This document shows, piece after piece, positions 24,020 through 34,900 of a stretch of 64,000 bases of DNA; the stretch's first letter is position 1; each line of letters begins with the position of its first letter. The notes under the pieces are model-generated. The model was not told the origin of the DNA, did not search any database, and was given only the letters and a program-made list of their open reading frames with translations. The position numbers were made by a program, and so were the translations under genes. The stretch comes from Oasisia sp. SBJ-2009 (Eukaryota > Annelida > Polychaeta > Sabellida > Siboglinidae), in contig OZ024862.1 of assembly GCA_964017155.1 (NCBI GenBank), positions 41,793,675 to 41,857,674 of the forward strand. The letters run 5' to 3'.

Positions 24020-24223
24020 TTTTAGTATGATTTACTTACTTTGGAGCTTTATTTGTCGAAGCGAGTACGACGTTTCGACCCGCCATCTACAATCAAATTA
24101 TCCCGCCGAAATCTGAGGCAACACACGTGACACCAGTACGTGATCAAGGCCCGTAGATGACGGGTCGAAACGTCGTACTTGCTGCGACAATTAAAGCTCC
24201 AAAGTAAATAAATCATACTAAAA
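24020..24223. mobile_element. palindromic MITE-like element
   Basis: TTTAGTATGATTTACTTACT, then TTGGAGCTTTATTTGTCG and a GTACGACGTTTCGACCCG segment on the left, return inverted on the right as GGGTCGAAACGTCGTAC, CGACAATTAAAGCTCC and ATCATACTAAA. Arms are about 65 bp with few mismatches around a 65-bp centre. Confidence 0.8.
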
Positions 24224-24439
24224 TAAACCATTCTTGGAGCAATGAACAATATATTTACTATCTCACAAACATTGTTTGTGACATATTTATTTTTAGACTG
24301 CTTCGTGCAGAGCACTAAAATTTTCATGTGCCAGCGATCTTTCTTTTATGATCATTGTTAACTGATCTACTTGTATCTAAATTTGCAGTCACCTTTCAGT
24401 TGCAGCTTGGCGATTGTGTCAACCATAGAGTAAATACAG

Positions 24440-24590
24440 TGATGGAAAAGAAAAAAAGAAACACTATGGACGGTAGCGAGCGAATAGCCAGACATGCGAA
24501 GAAAGAGTGCATCTGATTGGCGAGTGTACAGACATGCAACAAGAGAACGCGTCTGATTGGTTCATGTGTTCGAATGGTGACATCGAGTGA
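24440..24590. repeat. imperfect tandem pair with CTGATTGG boxes
   Basis: AGACATGCGAAGAAAGAGTG...CATCTGATTGG and AGACATGCAACAAGAGAACG...CGTCTGATTGG form two copies of about 55 bp. Confidence 0.4.
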
Positions 24591-26284
24591 TGGTGTTCGT
24601 TGGCCAACTAGTGAATCGTGTTACTGCCATGTCGTTTTCTCAAAATATTGCTATAATACTTTCATAGACGTTTCGCCACTATTGTGAGTGATGTGCATGA
24701 CACTCTTCAAAAACACTAAGTGCAAATTTAAATTCAAAAACATTTCGGCAATATATGGCGACCTGGCCCCGGCAATCTCCGGTTACATCTATGGCGGCCA
24801 CGGCCTGCGATCACGTTACTCGCCGGCAACTTGCTGAAAAATCAATCTAACTGCCTGAATTGGTATAATAACTCTATTCATTGCTACTGTAATGCATTTT
24901 GCTGATATGTAGATGCAGAAACTTAAAATAAGTTCGACTTATATCATCGAAGCCTGGCCGGCTCCGCGGGAAACCCGTAACAACATTGACTGATCATGAC
25001 GTAATATAATTTTGGCTAAACCAATCCGTAGGTTTTTTTTACTGGCACGACGCTTTCCCGATTCCGACTGTGTGGGTGGGAATGTAATTTTTTGAAGCAG
25101 AGCGTATTAAAATCGGCCTTAATTGGTCATCTACTATAAGGACAAGCCGCATTCCAGTGGTACGCGTGCGCAAATTGTAACCTGGGCCCTAATTCGCATT
25201 TCCTAGCTAATCAAAATGCGGCTTACTTTTATAAGACGACATTCGCGAATGCGATCTACAGCACGCTAGGAATCGACACAAAAGTGTTTAATTTATTATC
25301 CATTGTTGACCAGTTTTACCTCCCCATATTAGAAAACAGAAAATTTGGATTTGGACGAATCACAGAAACGGCCAAATTGGGTTCATGAACCGCGGAATTC
25401 TGCGGTTCCGCGGAAGAATCTCATCACTGCCAATGTAACGTGACAATTGGGAGATTTACACTGGCTACAGTTTGCTACAAAGTGGGTAGTAATGTATGTG
25501 CTTATCGTGGGTACCCTGGAGTGGAGCTGAGGTATTCCTCCGGAGAAAGGTCAAAGGTCAAGGTTGCCAAGGTCAGAGGTCAAGTAGCGCCCCAGTTGAT
25601 AGGGCATGAACGGTTGGCGCCCGCTTGCGGACAGGTCACGAACTAGTAATGTCCAAATTCGTGCGTCTTATTTTTTAAATTGTATCAAATAGGGGTTAGG
25701 GGGTCATGTAGCGCCCTCTGTTGGATAGGTGACGAAATACAAACTAGGTCAAAGAACAAGTGGATCCATCTGACGGATATGTCTTCAGCTAATTCCCCAA
25801 AATATGTGTGTCTTATTTGTTAAGCTACTTTTTAAAATAGTCAAAAGGTTAAGATGCGATCCTGACGAGAGCGGCGCGAAGCAACATCTATGGTATTACT
25901 CTGACGTCCGTGCTGTTTTGGGCGCACTACCACGGCCGCGTTATTTTCTACAAAAATATTTTCTAACGACCACTCGTTTGTGATTGGTTGGTAATTTTCG
26001 GCATACTCTTTCGTGATTGGTTTATTTTCGGCACAATTGTTTGTGACTGGTTCATTTTCGGCACGCTCACCTGACCCAAGTGACCACCTGTGAACGAATA
26101 TAAGACGACGGTTTTTCGAGGTTGTCATCATTCACTTGTATTCGGTGTTATCGACAACGCTGAGAGCAGGTTGAAGTTACGCGAATCCCACCAGGGGCCC
26201 CTTCCCCGCACAGCGTGGAACGACTGCTGGGTTAACACTCATCCCGGCTTATGGGGAGGTGGAGGCGTTTCCTTTGTTGGGACC

Positions 26285-26406
26285 GCCGCCACCACCACAA
26301 CCATTGCGGGGACAATTTGACTGGTCCCATTGTGGGATAACATTTTGGAGGCGGTACAATTGGAAGCGACACATGTCCCGCGTTCGTTGCACTCGCTTGA
26401 GTTACA
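26285..26406 (+). pseudogene. decayed C2HC finger, relative of exon 2 in the 48659 element
   Basis: A proline run is followed by FDWSHCGITFWRRYNWKRH and MSRVRCTR, aligning with the LDCPHCGKTF...H...GRCTRR finger at 49950-50020. The first cysteine has become tryptophan and a stop follows soon after, so this finger is likely dead. Confidence 0.5.
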
Positions 26407-26623
26407 ACCGGTGACCGGTGGCTCCATGGTGAATCGTGTTTGAATATGAAGGGAATTATAATTGTTATCATGATCAGGCATCACGTATCAGTGTCGTTCA
26501 GATGTCGAGAAAAGTGATTAATTGACTCATATTATAAAACAAGAATAGTTATAATATATCGTACTTGATATGAAATAGATTCACGTGAAAACGCGTCTTA
26601 TCAAATTCGTTTCTACTTGTAGG

Positions 26624-26758
26624 AACCGTTTTGTTGCCCACAGTGCAACACGTGGTTTTCAAGATTCCGTGATTGGCGCCGCTACATAAATGAATGGGCG
26701 TGCCAACGAAAACACCAACAGCAACAACTGCGCAAAACGTGTATTGAAGACACGATGG
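26624..26758 (+). CDS. zinc-finger exon, relative of the 48659 element gene
   Basis: Bounded by TTTCTACTTGTAG and ATG|GTAAGTTG, the exon is phase 0-0, like its counterpart at 49898-50075. It encodes EPFCCPQCNTWFSRFRDW, then RRYINEWAC and ...KTCIEDTM. The CxxC...F...C spacing parallels the CPHCGKTFSRQGN...GRC finger, and both exons end in an (E/D)DT motif. A possible downstream exon follows a TTTATTTCAG acceptor at about 26833 (ACYASFSSLKCWLRQH, then stop). It is preceded by the broken finger at 26285, so the exon seems to have been duplicated within this copy. Whether it is expressed is unknown. Confidence 0.45.
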
Positions 26759-27139
26759 TAAGTTGATCGTAATTTTCAAACACCTGTCTACCAACTTGTA
26801 TAAGTTATGTAATGAACTTGTCTTTATTTCAGGCATGTTATGCATCTTTTTCGTCTTTAAAATGTTGGTTAAGACAACATTAAAGGAATATGCAACCATA
26901 GTGTTGAAAATGCATAAAAATCCCCCCGTATTCCCACATACCATTTAAGATAGAATATTGTAAGTATAGTTTTTTTGTTTTATTATGTAAGAATGATATA
27001 CATAATAAAATTAATCTTGAAACGTACATTTTCACAGACCATGGGCGCTGCCATTGTTGCCCATTTAACGGGGAACTCACGAAGAGTAACGCGAGATAAT
27101 GCGATATAGGCGGTGCGCAACATGTAAACACTAGCACAG

Positions 27140-27596
27140 CGACATGATTTTAGTTGTTGTATGAGTTTTGTGATAATGGAATGCTTGAATGTCAAGCATA
27201 CGAATGACAAAACAGAGCAGGAGAAGGGTCAGTGAAAGGAAAGAGATTTTTCCAAATGCCAATAAATTCTCTGCGAAGCGCCAATTGGCGATGAAATGGC
27301 TCCACAATATAGGTACGGGTCATACTGTGGGAAAATGCAATTTCTATCGGGAAATGGTTAGCCAGGACCATGTCACCGTTGATTTGGAACACAGGTTGCT
27401 GGGATTGTGTAAAAGACGACTGTTGAACGAAGCTACTGTCCCCACTGAATTTGTGCACATAACGAAAATTCCGGGGCCGAAGGGTCGGTGGGTGGTGCAC
27501 GCGAAGAACGGTCTCGCAAAAGGGAAGAACAAACAGAATGTATGCAAATACTATAAATGGAGTACTAGAATATCATTCAATGTATTTCCTTTATAA
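27140..27596 (+). CDS. THAP-domain-like ORF
   Basis: The 27189-27596 frame encodes a basic 135-residue product with W-LHNIGTGHTVGKCNFYR, then HVTVDLEHRLLGLCKRRLL and NEATVPTEF. This resembles the C-terminal half of a THAP finger (W, C-x-x-(Y/H), KRRL..AVPTxF). A THAP N-terminal piece (CLNVKHTNDKTEQEKG) lies upstream in another frame, implying a frameshift or a missing splice. An AATAAA-like signal follows the stop. THAP proteins bind DNA, and this one may derive from a transposon such as the TTAA elements nearby. No clean start was found, so it may be a pseudogene. Confidence 0.35.
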
Positions 27597-28216
27597 TAAT
27601 AAAAATCAATGATTAGTAAAATATTCAATGCGCGACGGTCGACTGGAATGATTAGTTGGATAAACGAGTTGATTACATGTGAAACTGGGCGATAATAAAA
27701 GTTATTAAGCTCCATCGAACCGAACAAGTCCAAGTAAGAATGCGAGATTGCCTTTGTTGCAGTCCCTACTGGAGCATCATTATTCTTTATCCTATCCTGT
27801 TGCTATTGCTGCTCTGCCACGGGAGGTGGCTTTTCTTTGGTCTGAAATAAAATACAAGTTCTCCTTTAAAGGAACATGCAACCTAAACAGTTAAAATTGC
27901 TCAAACTATTAAACAATGTCATTGAATCATATCCCATATTTTATTATTTTTTTCTGAAATTATTTATTAAGTTTTAAGGATAATTAGTTAACCTCCCTTA
28001 AGGCTGACATTTTGGATATTTCGTCCGTGGGTTTGAGACGTCACACTTCCACAACCGCTAGCGCCTCGGGTGGGCAAAACAAAACGAATTATTCACCCAC
28101 TGTGTCCGAGATCTATCGATCCATTTAATTACACTTACAGAGCGTTAGATAAAAATGTGGCATCCCTTACAATATAAACATTCATAAAGAATAGTATTAA
28201 GAATAATGATGCTTAA

Positions 28217-29074
28217 AGGACAAAAAAAGTTAACTGTTTCGTGGCATACACCTAATAGAGTTAATATAAAGTAACAATTTCCACATATACTCAATTTTGT
28301 AACGCCAGCGGTTTACCAGAAAAAATTTTTTTAACACCCAGCCATCCAAATTCTATGCGCTACCCCATCTTAGACGAAGAATGACGTCACGACGGTGAGG
28401 CGCTCTCCACGTAGATTCCCTGCATGGGGTTTGGCTGTTGTCATGAAATGGCTGCAACTAGGCAACGCGCGTAACATGCTGATGACGGTAAATATAAAGT
28501 TGTCTATTATTGTTATCGCTGAAATCATCCCATCAACTGATGATACATGTCTACTTCAAAGCATTTCTCCTCAAAATGGACCGAGCGAAGTGAACTGTAC
28601 TTGGACTGGAGGGATTCCAAACAGTACGCCCGCAAATCACCAATGTGAATCCATTGCTTCAATACTACCGGTTGTTTCAACTATTATTGCAACCATATGC
28701 CGAACACTAAGGCATAATTACTCAAGTTTACCATAGATTTAACCACAGATTTCGATATACGTCTATAAGCAGCTGCTAGATGTCACGCCAACTGAACGAA
28801 CTGTCGAAGACTCGAAATTGTTGACCCTTAACAACGTCGCAGGAAGCTGACCGGCTTCAGCAGAGATATAGAATGCCGCGCGCTGAATGGCCAAGCCAAG
28901 TTAACCCTTCACCTATGGCGGCGTCTAGACCATCGTGGATTTCGTTAGAATTTTAGACTTTAAAGTCAATTCTGAGTAAACCGCTGACGTTAAAAAATTG
29001 AGTGTATGTGGAAATTGTTACTTTGTATAAACTCTATTAGGTGTATGACACGAAACCGTAGCCTTTTTTGTCCT
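28217..29074 (-). mobile_element. Kolobok-like TTAA element with THAP remnant, copy 2
   Basis: An inverted relative of 18827-19653: it starts TTAA-AGGACAAAAAAAG and ends GCCTTTTTTGTCCT followed by GTAA, a mutated TTAA. On the minus strand it repeats the THAP start from 28715, but with TAG in place of the TCG codon. It keeps about 22 bp around 28600 that copy 1 lacks. It is non-autonomous. Confidence 0.7.
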
Positions 29075-29089
29075 GTAAGTAGGGACTGC

Positions 29090-29250
29090 AACAAAGGCAA
29101 TCGCGTATTACGGAATCTTGAAAACTTGTCAACTGCAACGAAAAAAACACGAATGTGAGTGGACAACGTCTCTAAGTAAAGGACGCGATTGTCACTTTGG
29201 ACAGAGTCCCTAAGAAAACGACACCACTGTCACTTTGGGCACAGTCCCTA
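29090..29250. repeat. loose tandem repeat downstream of the NLR gene
   Basis: GTCACTTTGGACAGAGTCCC and GTCACTTTGGGCACAGTCCC are about 47 bp apart, with related flanks. Confidence 0.45.
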
Positions 29251-29340
29251 CGTAAATAATGGACGGTGAGAGAATTGACAGAGACGGACCTACTGTAGAC
29301 ATTTGTGACAGTTGACGATCAACTCACTTACCTACAACAA

Positions 29341-29446
29341 CTAGGAGGTGGAGACATCAAACCTCCAGAACGGTCCTCCGTCGTACAAACCAAACTGCTC
29401 TTGCAGTTCCTCTTCACACTGAACTGACACGGAACAGTCGCCGGCC
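29341..29446 (-). CDS. NLR gene, terminal exon
   Basis: The acceptor CTCTTTCAG is followed by a base completing a codon and then AGDCSVSVQCEEELQEQF, LYDGGPFWRFDVSTS and TAG. It looks like a C-terminal cap after the last leucine-rich repeat. A strong GTAAGT donor lies 9 nt beyond the stop (exon would end at 29332), so the exon may be followed by a 3' UTR intron, or the stop may have arisen inside a formerly internal exon. Confidence 0.75.
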
Positions 29447-29964
29447 CTGAAAGAGGACAGACACAGGTAACATGACACATTGCCACACGACTCTCTTGCC
29501 GACTTCGATTGAGCTACGCGAGTAACTCGCGTAACCGGAGTCCCAATCGAACAGCCGAGTACACTCGAGCACGTGACAATTTTTGACTTTGATTCGGCAA
29601 TCGCGAGTTTTACAGGATTCACTCGATTAACTGACGTCATTAGCAGTGACATAAGAAAGTAATTAAACATTACATGACACAATAATTTAAATACGGGTTA
29701 AAGACACCACATTCTATGAATTATAATTAAAGTCCAAGAAGATGAACGTCACAATTTACACACTTAACAACTGATTATTTTATTTTATTTATTTACATAA
29801 GGGGTTTATGTCCGTCTTCACGATCATCGGTGTTCAGTTGGATTACGCGCGTAGTACTGCGCGCGCAGAGTTACGCGAGTAACTCTAGTAGCTCAATCGA
29901 AGTCGGCCTCTTTGGCGCTATGTGATACACACAAACAAACTCAACATAGGAAATGTTAACTTAC

Positions 29965-30048
29965 GTTATCATTAGCGTCGGACAGGAGGTCAGCATGTTT
30001 GTGAATACCGGGAGACTGTCGTCTGTCACATCGATGTTGAACTGGCAC
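29965..30048 (-). CDS. NLR gene, LRR exon 6 (84 nt)
   Basis: Flanked by CTTATGCAG and GTAAGTT, phase 2-2, exactly 28 codons. It encodes CQFNIDVTDDSLPVFTNM and LTSCPTLMI, the CxL(T)D...LxxxLxxxxxLxxL pattern of ribonuclease-inhibitor-type leucine-rich repeats. Its split codon (T) sits where every other LRR exon in the gene is split. Confidence 0.8.
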
Positions 30049-30094
30049 CTGCATAAGTCAGAGATAGAAGTAAGTGGACAGACGCCGACAAACC

Positions 30095-30220
30095 TTCACC
30101 CCAGCATCACTTATCGGGATGTTGGCGTGTAACTACTGACCCTCACCTCGGCGTCACGTGTCGGGGTGTTGACGTGTTACCACAAACCCTCACTCCGACG
30201 TCACGGTGTCACCATAAACC
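30095..30220. repeat. tandem repeat in an LRR intron
   Basis: CTTCACCCCAGCATCAC, CCTCACCTCGGCGTCACG and CCTCACTCCGACGTCACG mark three related units of about 55-60 bp. Confidence 0.55.
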
Positions 30221-30398
30221 ATCAGGAGAACGACATTCGTTGACGCGGTCGTGTTAAGTTGTGTCACTTTTACGAATCAACGTTTTTCGCCAATTAGTTG
30301 TGGCCAATTTAGGTTTTGTAAACGACACATGACAATTAACTAAGCGACAGTAAAAAAGAGAGTGGGTGGTACTCGTAGTGACTGTGTGTTTCACTTAC

Positions 30399-30482
30399 AA
30401 CAAGCACTCCATGTCTGGGTTGTGACAGATGCCTTGCGATAGGTAGCTTATTCCGGAGTCTGTCAAGTCGCACTGCATCATG
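30399..30482 (-). CDS. NLR gene, LRR exon 5 (84 nt)
   Basis: Flanked by GTTGTTTCAG and GTAAGTG, phase 2-2, 28 codons. It encodes MMQCDLTDSGISYLSQGI and CHNPDMECL. The CDLTDSGxxxLxxxL core is a canonical NLR leucine-rich repeat and makes the identification of its neighbours firm. Confidence 0.85.
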
Positions 30483-30655
30483 CTGAAACAACAAAATGTG
30501 TCAAATGTATAATTTGTCACAAACTCTCAAAGTCTCAGTCGCTCAACTATATCCGTCAAAAACAACACATATCACTTAAGATACACAAAAACACCACTCT
30601 GACGTAAACATCTGTTTTTACCACTGAATCGGTCCACTTGACGTTGTCAACTTAC

Positions 30656-30748
30656 TTTAGTCGACGCAGTGACGTCATCTGACCGAAGGCTGTAGCGAGA
30701 TGGCTACACGAGTCGTCTGTTGTTAGTGATCCGGGGTTGTAGCTCAGA
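30656..30748 (-). CDS. NLR gene, LRR exon 4 (93 nt)
   Basis: Flanked by TTACTTTGTAG and GTAAGTTG, phase 2-2, 31 codons. It encodes LSYNPGSLTTDDSCSHLA and TAFGQMTSLRRL. Three residues longer than the 84-nt exons, but the LSxN-GxLT...LxxxFxxMxxLxxL pattern is clear. Confidence 0.8.
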
Positions 30749-31387
30749 CTACAAAGTAATTTACTTCCAATGTTTGTACCGAACATATTTCAGTTGATGT
30801 CAGTTGAAATAGATGTACCAAGTTCATAGTCCCAGGGTCAGGAGCCAAAGTTGAGCTCGCCATGTTTACAGATTTTCGGGGTTTGGAAGGTTTCCTTAAG
30901 TCTAATTTTAAGGTAATACATGAACACTTTAAATGTGAGACAAATTCATCTTCTCAAAGATGTTGTGTCAAATCTACATATTCTAAACATTTATACGACA
31001 GACACGTTTTGTTGAATGTTTCATTTTACTTGGCAGTGTCAATGGTAACTTATTTCTAGGTCAGAAACAAATCGACGGTTTGTGATCTAGAAACTTCTAT
31101 AAATATATATTTTTATTATCAGCGCTGATCAAAACAAAAATAAACTCGTAAATCAGGCGAATGGAAATCTTAATGTTTTTCACTTTTGAAATATTTCATG
31201 TTTGAAATATTTCATATGCCGCGTGAAATATTGCAAAACAAACCTAATGTAATATTTTATTTGTTTAACTGAAACAAACGATGAACTTAAATGAACGACC
31301 CGGAGATGTGTCGATGGTAGCAGTTACGGTTGTTTCGTTGATGATTAAGAGTGAATCAGTCTGTACTTATGCAAACACCCAACAAAC

Positions 31388-31468
31388 CGGAGCTCCTCCA
31401 GCTGTGTCTTCGGCAGCGCGGTTGCGAGTGACGTCACTGACTGTGGAGTCAGGCGACAGTCCTCTAAC
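31388..31468 (-). CDS. NLR gene, LRR exon 3 (81 nt, weak donor)
   Basis: The acceptor GTGTTACAG precedes LEDCRLTPQSVTSLATAL and PKTQLEEL. I place the 3' end at CTCCG|GTTTGT because the split codon then falls at the same LRR position as in all other exons, and phase 2-2 is kept. The donor is weak. An alternative GTACAG donor 21 nt further would add seven residues in phase. Confidence 0.65.
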
Positions 31469-31945
31469 CTGTAACACGACACTGGAAATAAACAGTTGAT
31501 TTAACGCCCGCCGACAGCAAAGTTCGATTTCAGTAATTTGGTGAAACAATTATTATTTAGGAACTCTTGTAGCTCTGGAGAATGTCATTTGGAAAGTGTT
31601 GTTACTGATAATTTACTGGTTTTGTTTTGAACCAGGTAGTGTTATTTACATGGACACGTAGTTAACGTGTGGCTAAATTAGTCTTAGTCCAAGTGTTTGA
31701 ATTATGTTCTACTACTAACTCTAGGGCAGGTACAAAATACATATGTTACTTTTTGACAGAGAAACTCTTGAAATATAAATGTTTATCATTTATCATGTAT
31801 TCTGTTCACATTTTCTAAATTAGAAAATGGCTGATTGCACTTAATCTGTTGCACCTGAATTGTTAATAACAAAGTTGAGGGCGTGTTTACAGGGAATTGT
31901 TTCAAATCACCCTGCACTTCGCTTGTAGAACCAGACCAGAGGGCT

Positions 31946-34900
31946 CATCATCATGCTGTCGGTCGCGAAGCGACAAAGACTGCTTCCATCACTTGACTCT
32001 TGCTCTCCATTTGTCTCTCTGCTGTGAGAGTGATGTCCAGGAGTCGATCTTTATGTCTCTCAGCTTCAGGTTTCTCTTGATGGTATCTTTGAACCGGAGA
32101 CGAGGGCGCCCTCTCTTTCTGTGACCAGAAGACAGTTGGGAGTAGAGAACCTGCTTCGGTAGCCTGTCTGATGACATCCTCATGAGGTGTCCAGTCCACC
32201 GGAGATTCTTTCTGATCAGAAGATCTTCCATAGATGGCAGCCCTGTCCGTTCGAGTATTTCCTTGTTTGTCACTTTGTCCATCCAGGTTATCCTCATGAT
32301 CGAACGCAGATGTCGCATCATGAAGGCATGCAACTTTTTCACCTGTCGTCTGTACACTGTCCAGGCCTCGGCTCCGTATAGGAGGGTGGACAGCACAATT
32401 GCACGGTATATCTTGCCTTTAACCCGCATGGACACATGGTGGTTGTTCCAGAGTCTCTGGCGTAGTCGGCCGAAAGATGCACTAGCCTTGGCCATCCTCC
32501 TCTGTATTTCATCGTCAATGCATCCGTCACTTGATATAGTGCTTCCGAGGTAGGTGAATTCCATAACAGAGTTCAGCTTGTTTCCATCAACCATGATATG
32601 CTCCTCTCGGGTTCTTGTAGAGTTGGGTTGGTACAGCACCTCGGTCTTCTTGATGTTAATCTTCAGGCCGAACTTCTTTGACGCATTGGAAAAAGCATCC
32701 ACTATTTTCTGCATCTCTTCAGCAGAGTGTGCAACCAGTGCACTGTCATCTGCGAATAGCAGCTCCCTCATCAGTATCCGTGTAGTCTTGGTCTTCGCTC
32801 TGAAGTGTGCGACGTTGAATAGGTCAGCGCTCTGTCTGGACTGTATGTAGATGCCATCCCCCATGTCTCGGAAAGCATTGTCGAGCATTGCTGATAGGAA
32901 GATGGAAAAGAGCGTGGGCGCCAGTACACAGCCTTGCTTGACCCCATTTGTGACCCTGAACGATTCCGAGACTTCCCCTCCAACATTAACAGTCGCCATC
33001 ATTCCGGTATGTAGTGCCTCGATCATTGTTGTGAACTTCTCTGGGCAGCCATACTTCTTCAGTAGCTGCCATAGTCCGGTCCTCCCAACTGTATCGAACG
33101 CCTTACTGAAGTCGACAAATACCATGTACAGTGGTCGGTCCTGCTCAATGCACTTTTCTTGTAGTTGTCGGAGACAAAATATCATATCCACGGTGCTCCG
33201 GTTACCTCTGAAGCCACATTGTGTCTCCGGAACTACCTCTGGTGTTAGGTGGGTAGATAGTCTGTTGAGGAGGATCCTGGCGAAGATCTTGCCTGCTATG
33301 GAAAGAAGAGAGATTCCTCTATAGTTCCCACAGTCTGTTCGATCACCTTTCTTGTAGATGGTTATAATGCTTGCATCCTTCCATGCTTGTGGTACAGAAC
33401 CCATCTCCCAGGCATTGGTGATTAGTTGGTGCAGTCTGCTGAACAGATTGTCTCCTCCATGCTTCCATACTTCTGCAGGAATTCCATCTCCTCCAGGTGC
33501 TTTGCCATCTTTCAGGCTGGCGATTGCTCTAGCCATCTCATCCATAGTTGGAATCTCATCAAGGCTTGTCTTGGTAATGCGCTGCGGGATGTTGTCCAGA
33601 GCTTCGTGATCTATGTCGCCAGGGACGTTGAGTAGCTTCTGGAAGTGTTCACTCCATCTTGCCACAACTCTCTTGCTGTCAGAGAAGGTTTCCATTCCGT
33701 CTGTTGATTTTAGTTGAACAGGTCCCTTCTTTTTGGGTCCCCACACTTCCTTCAGTCCATTGTAGAAGCCCTTCATGTTGTTACTGTCGGCAGCTCTCTG
33801 CAGCTCCACTGCTTTCCTTTCCCACCAGTCCGACTTCAGTGCACGGGTGTGTTTTTGTAGCAATCTGCAGGCATCTTTGTATGCTGCAGTGGTGGATCTA
33901 GTACTCCTGGTTTGCAACACTCTCTGGTGGGCTTGATCTCTTCTGCTCATAAGAGTCTGTAGCTCCTGGTCGTTGGGGTCGAACCAGTCCTGGTGTTTTC
34001 TGTCCGGCTTGCCAAGATATGTCTTGGCTGTGTTGTACACAACCTGCTGCAGAGCTGCCCATTCCTCGTCTGGTGTTGAGTTTTCCTTCTCCTCCCAATG
34101 GGCGAGAGCACTGTCCATCTCCTGCTCAAAACTCTCCCTATGGCTGATGGTACTTAGTTTTGCAGTGTTGAGCTTGGTCGGCTTATTTGTCCCTTGCCTG
34201 TTGTGCTTTTGTCGTATTCTGAAAGCCACTTTTGATCTCAGCATCTGGTGATCGGTCCAGCAGTTTGCTCCACGCATGGCTCGGGTGCTGTGGATGTCCA
34301 TCTTATCCCGACACCTCGTGATGATGAAGTCGATCATATGCCAGTGTTTGGAACGAGGATGCATCCAGGTGGTCTTGCGTTCATCCTTCTGCTTGAACAT
34401 GGTGTTCGTCACTATCAGTTCGAACTCAGAGCACAGAGCCAGTAGAAGTTCGCCATTGGAGTTGCATTTCCCAATCCCATGTTTGCCCATGACCAAGGGC
34501 CACTTGTCATTGTCTCTTCCTATCCTCGCATTGAAGTCTCCTATCAGCAGTAGCTTATCGGTATGAGGGATGCCCCTGAGCACACTTGTGAGCTGGTTGT
34601 AGAAGGCCTCCTTGTTTTCGTCTGGGTTTGTCATTGTCGGAGCATACACGTTGATAATTGTAGCAAAGTTGTCCTTGCTCAGAGGTAGTCTCATCGTCAT
34701 GATTCTGTCACTTACTGGCCGTGGCATTTCTGTCAGCTTTGTGATGATATCCTTTTTGATAGCAAAGCCCACTCCGGCCTCCCTTCTTTCTCCTTCGGGT
34801 TTGCCACTCCAGAAGAAAGAGTATTCCAAGTCGTCGAGACTACCAGACTCTGAGAACCTTGTTTCACATAGGGCGGCGATGTCGATGTTGTATTTGGCAA

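Larger units (their letters stand above)
25485..26955 (+). mobile_element. second, decayed copy of the zinc-finger inverted-repeat element
   Basis: GTGCTTATCGTGGGTACCCTGG at the left recalls the TIR start at 48670. AAAGGTCAAAGGTCAAGG-type arrays, GGCGCC...GGACAGGTCACGAACTAGT and the CAAATTCGTGCGTCTTATTTTTT motif follow in the same order. Then come a TATA-like ATATAA at about 26098, the GGTTTTTCGAGGTTGTCATC initiator-like block shared with 49650-49670, and zinc-finger coding sequence. I could not find the opposite TIR, so the right end is lost or replaced. Confidence 0.65.

Noticed and set aside
27192..27500. 102-codon minus-strand ORF
   Set aside because: Antisense to the THAP-like frame, which has the better protein signature and a downstream poly(A) signal.
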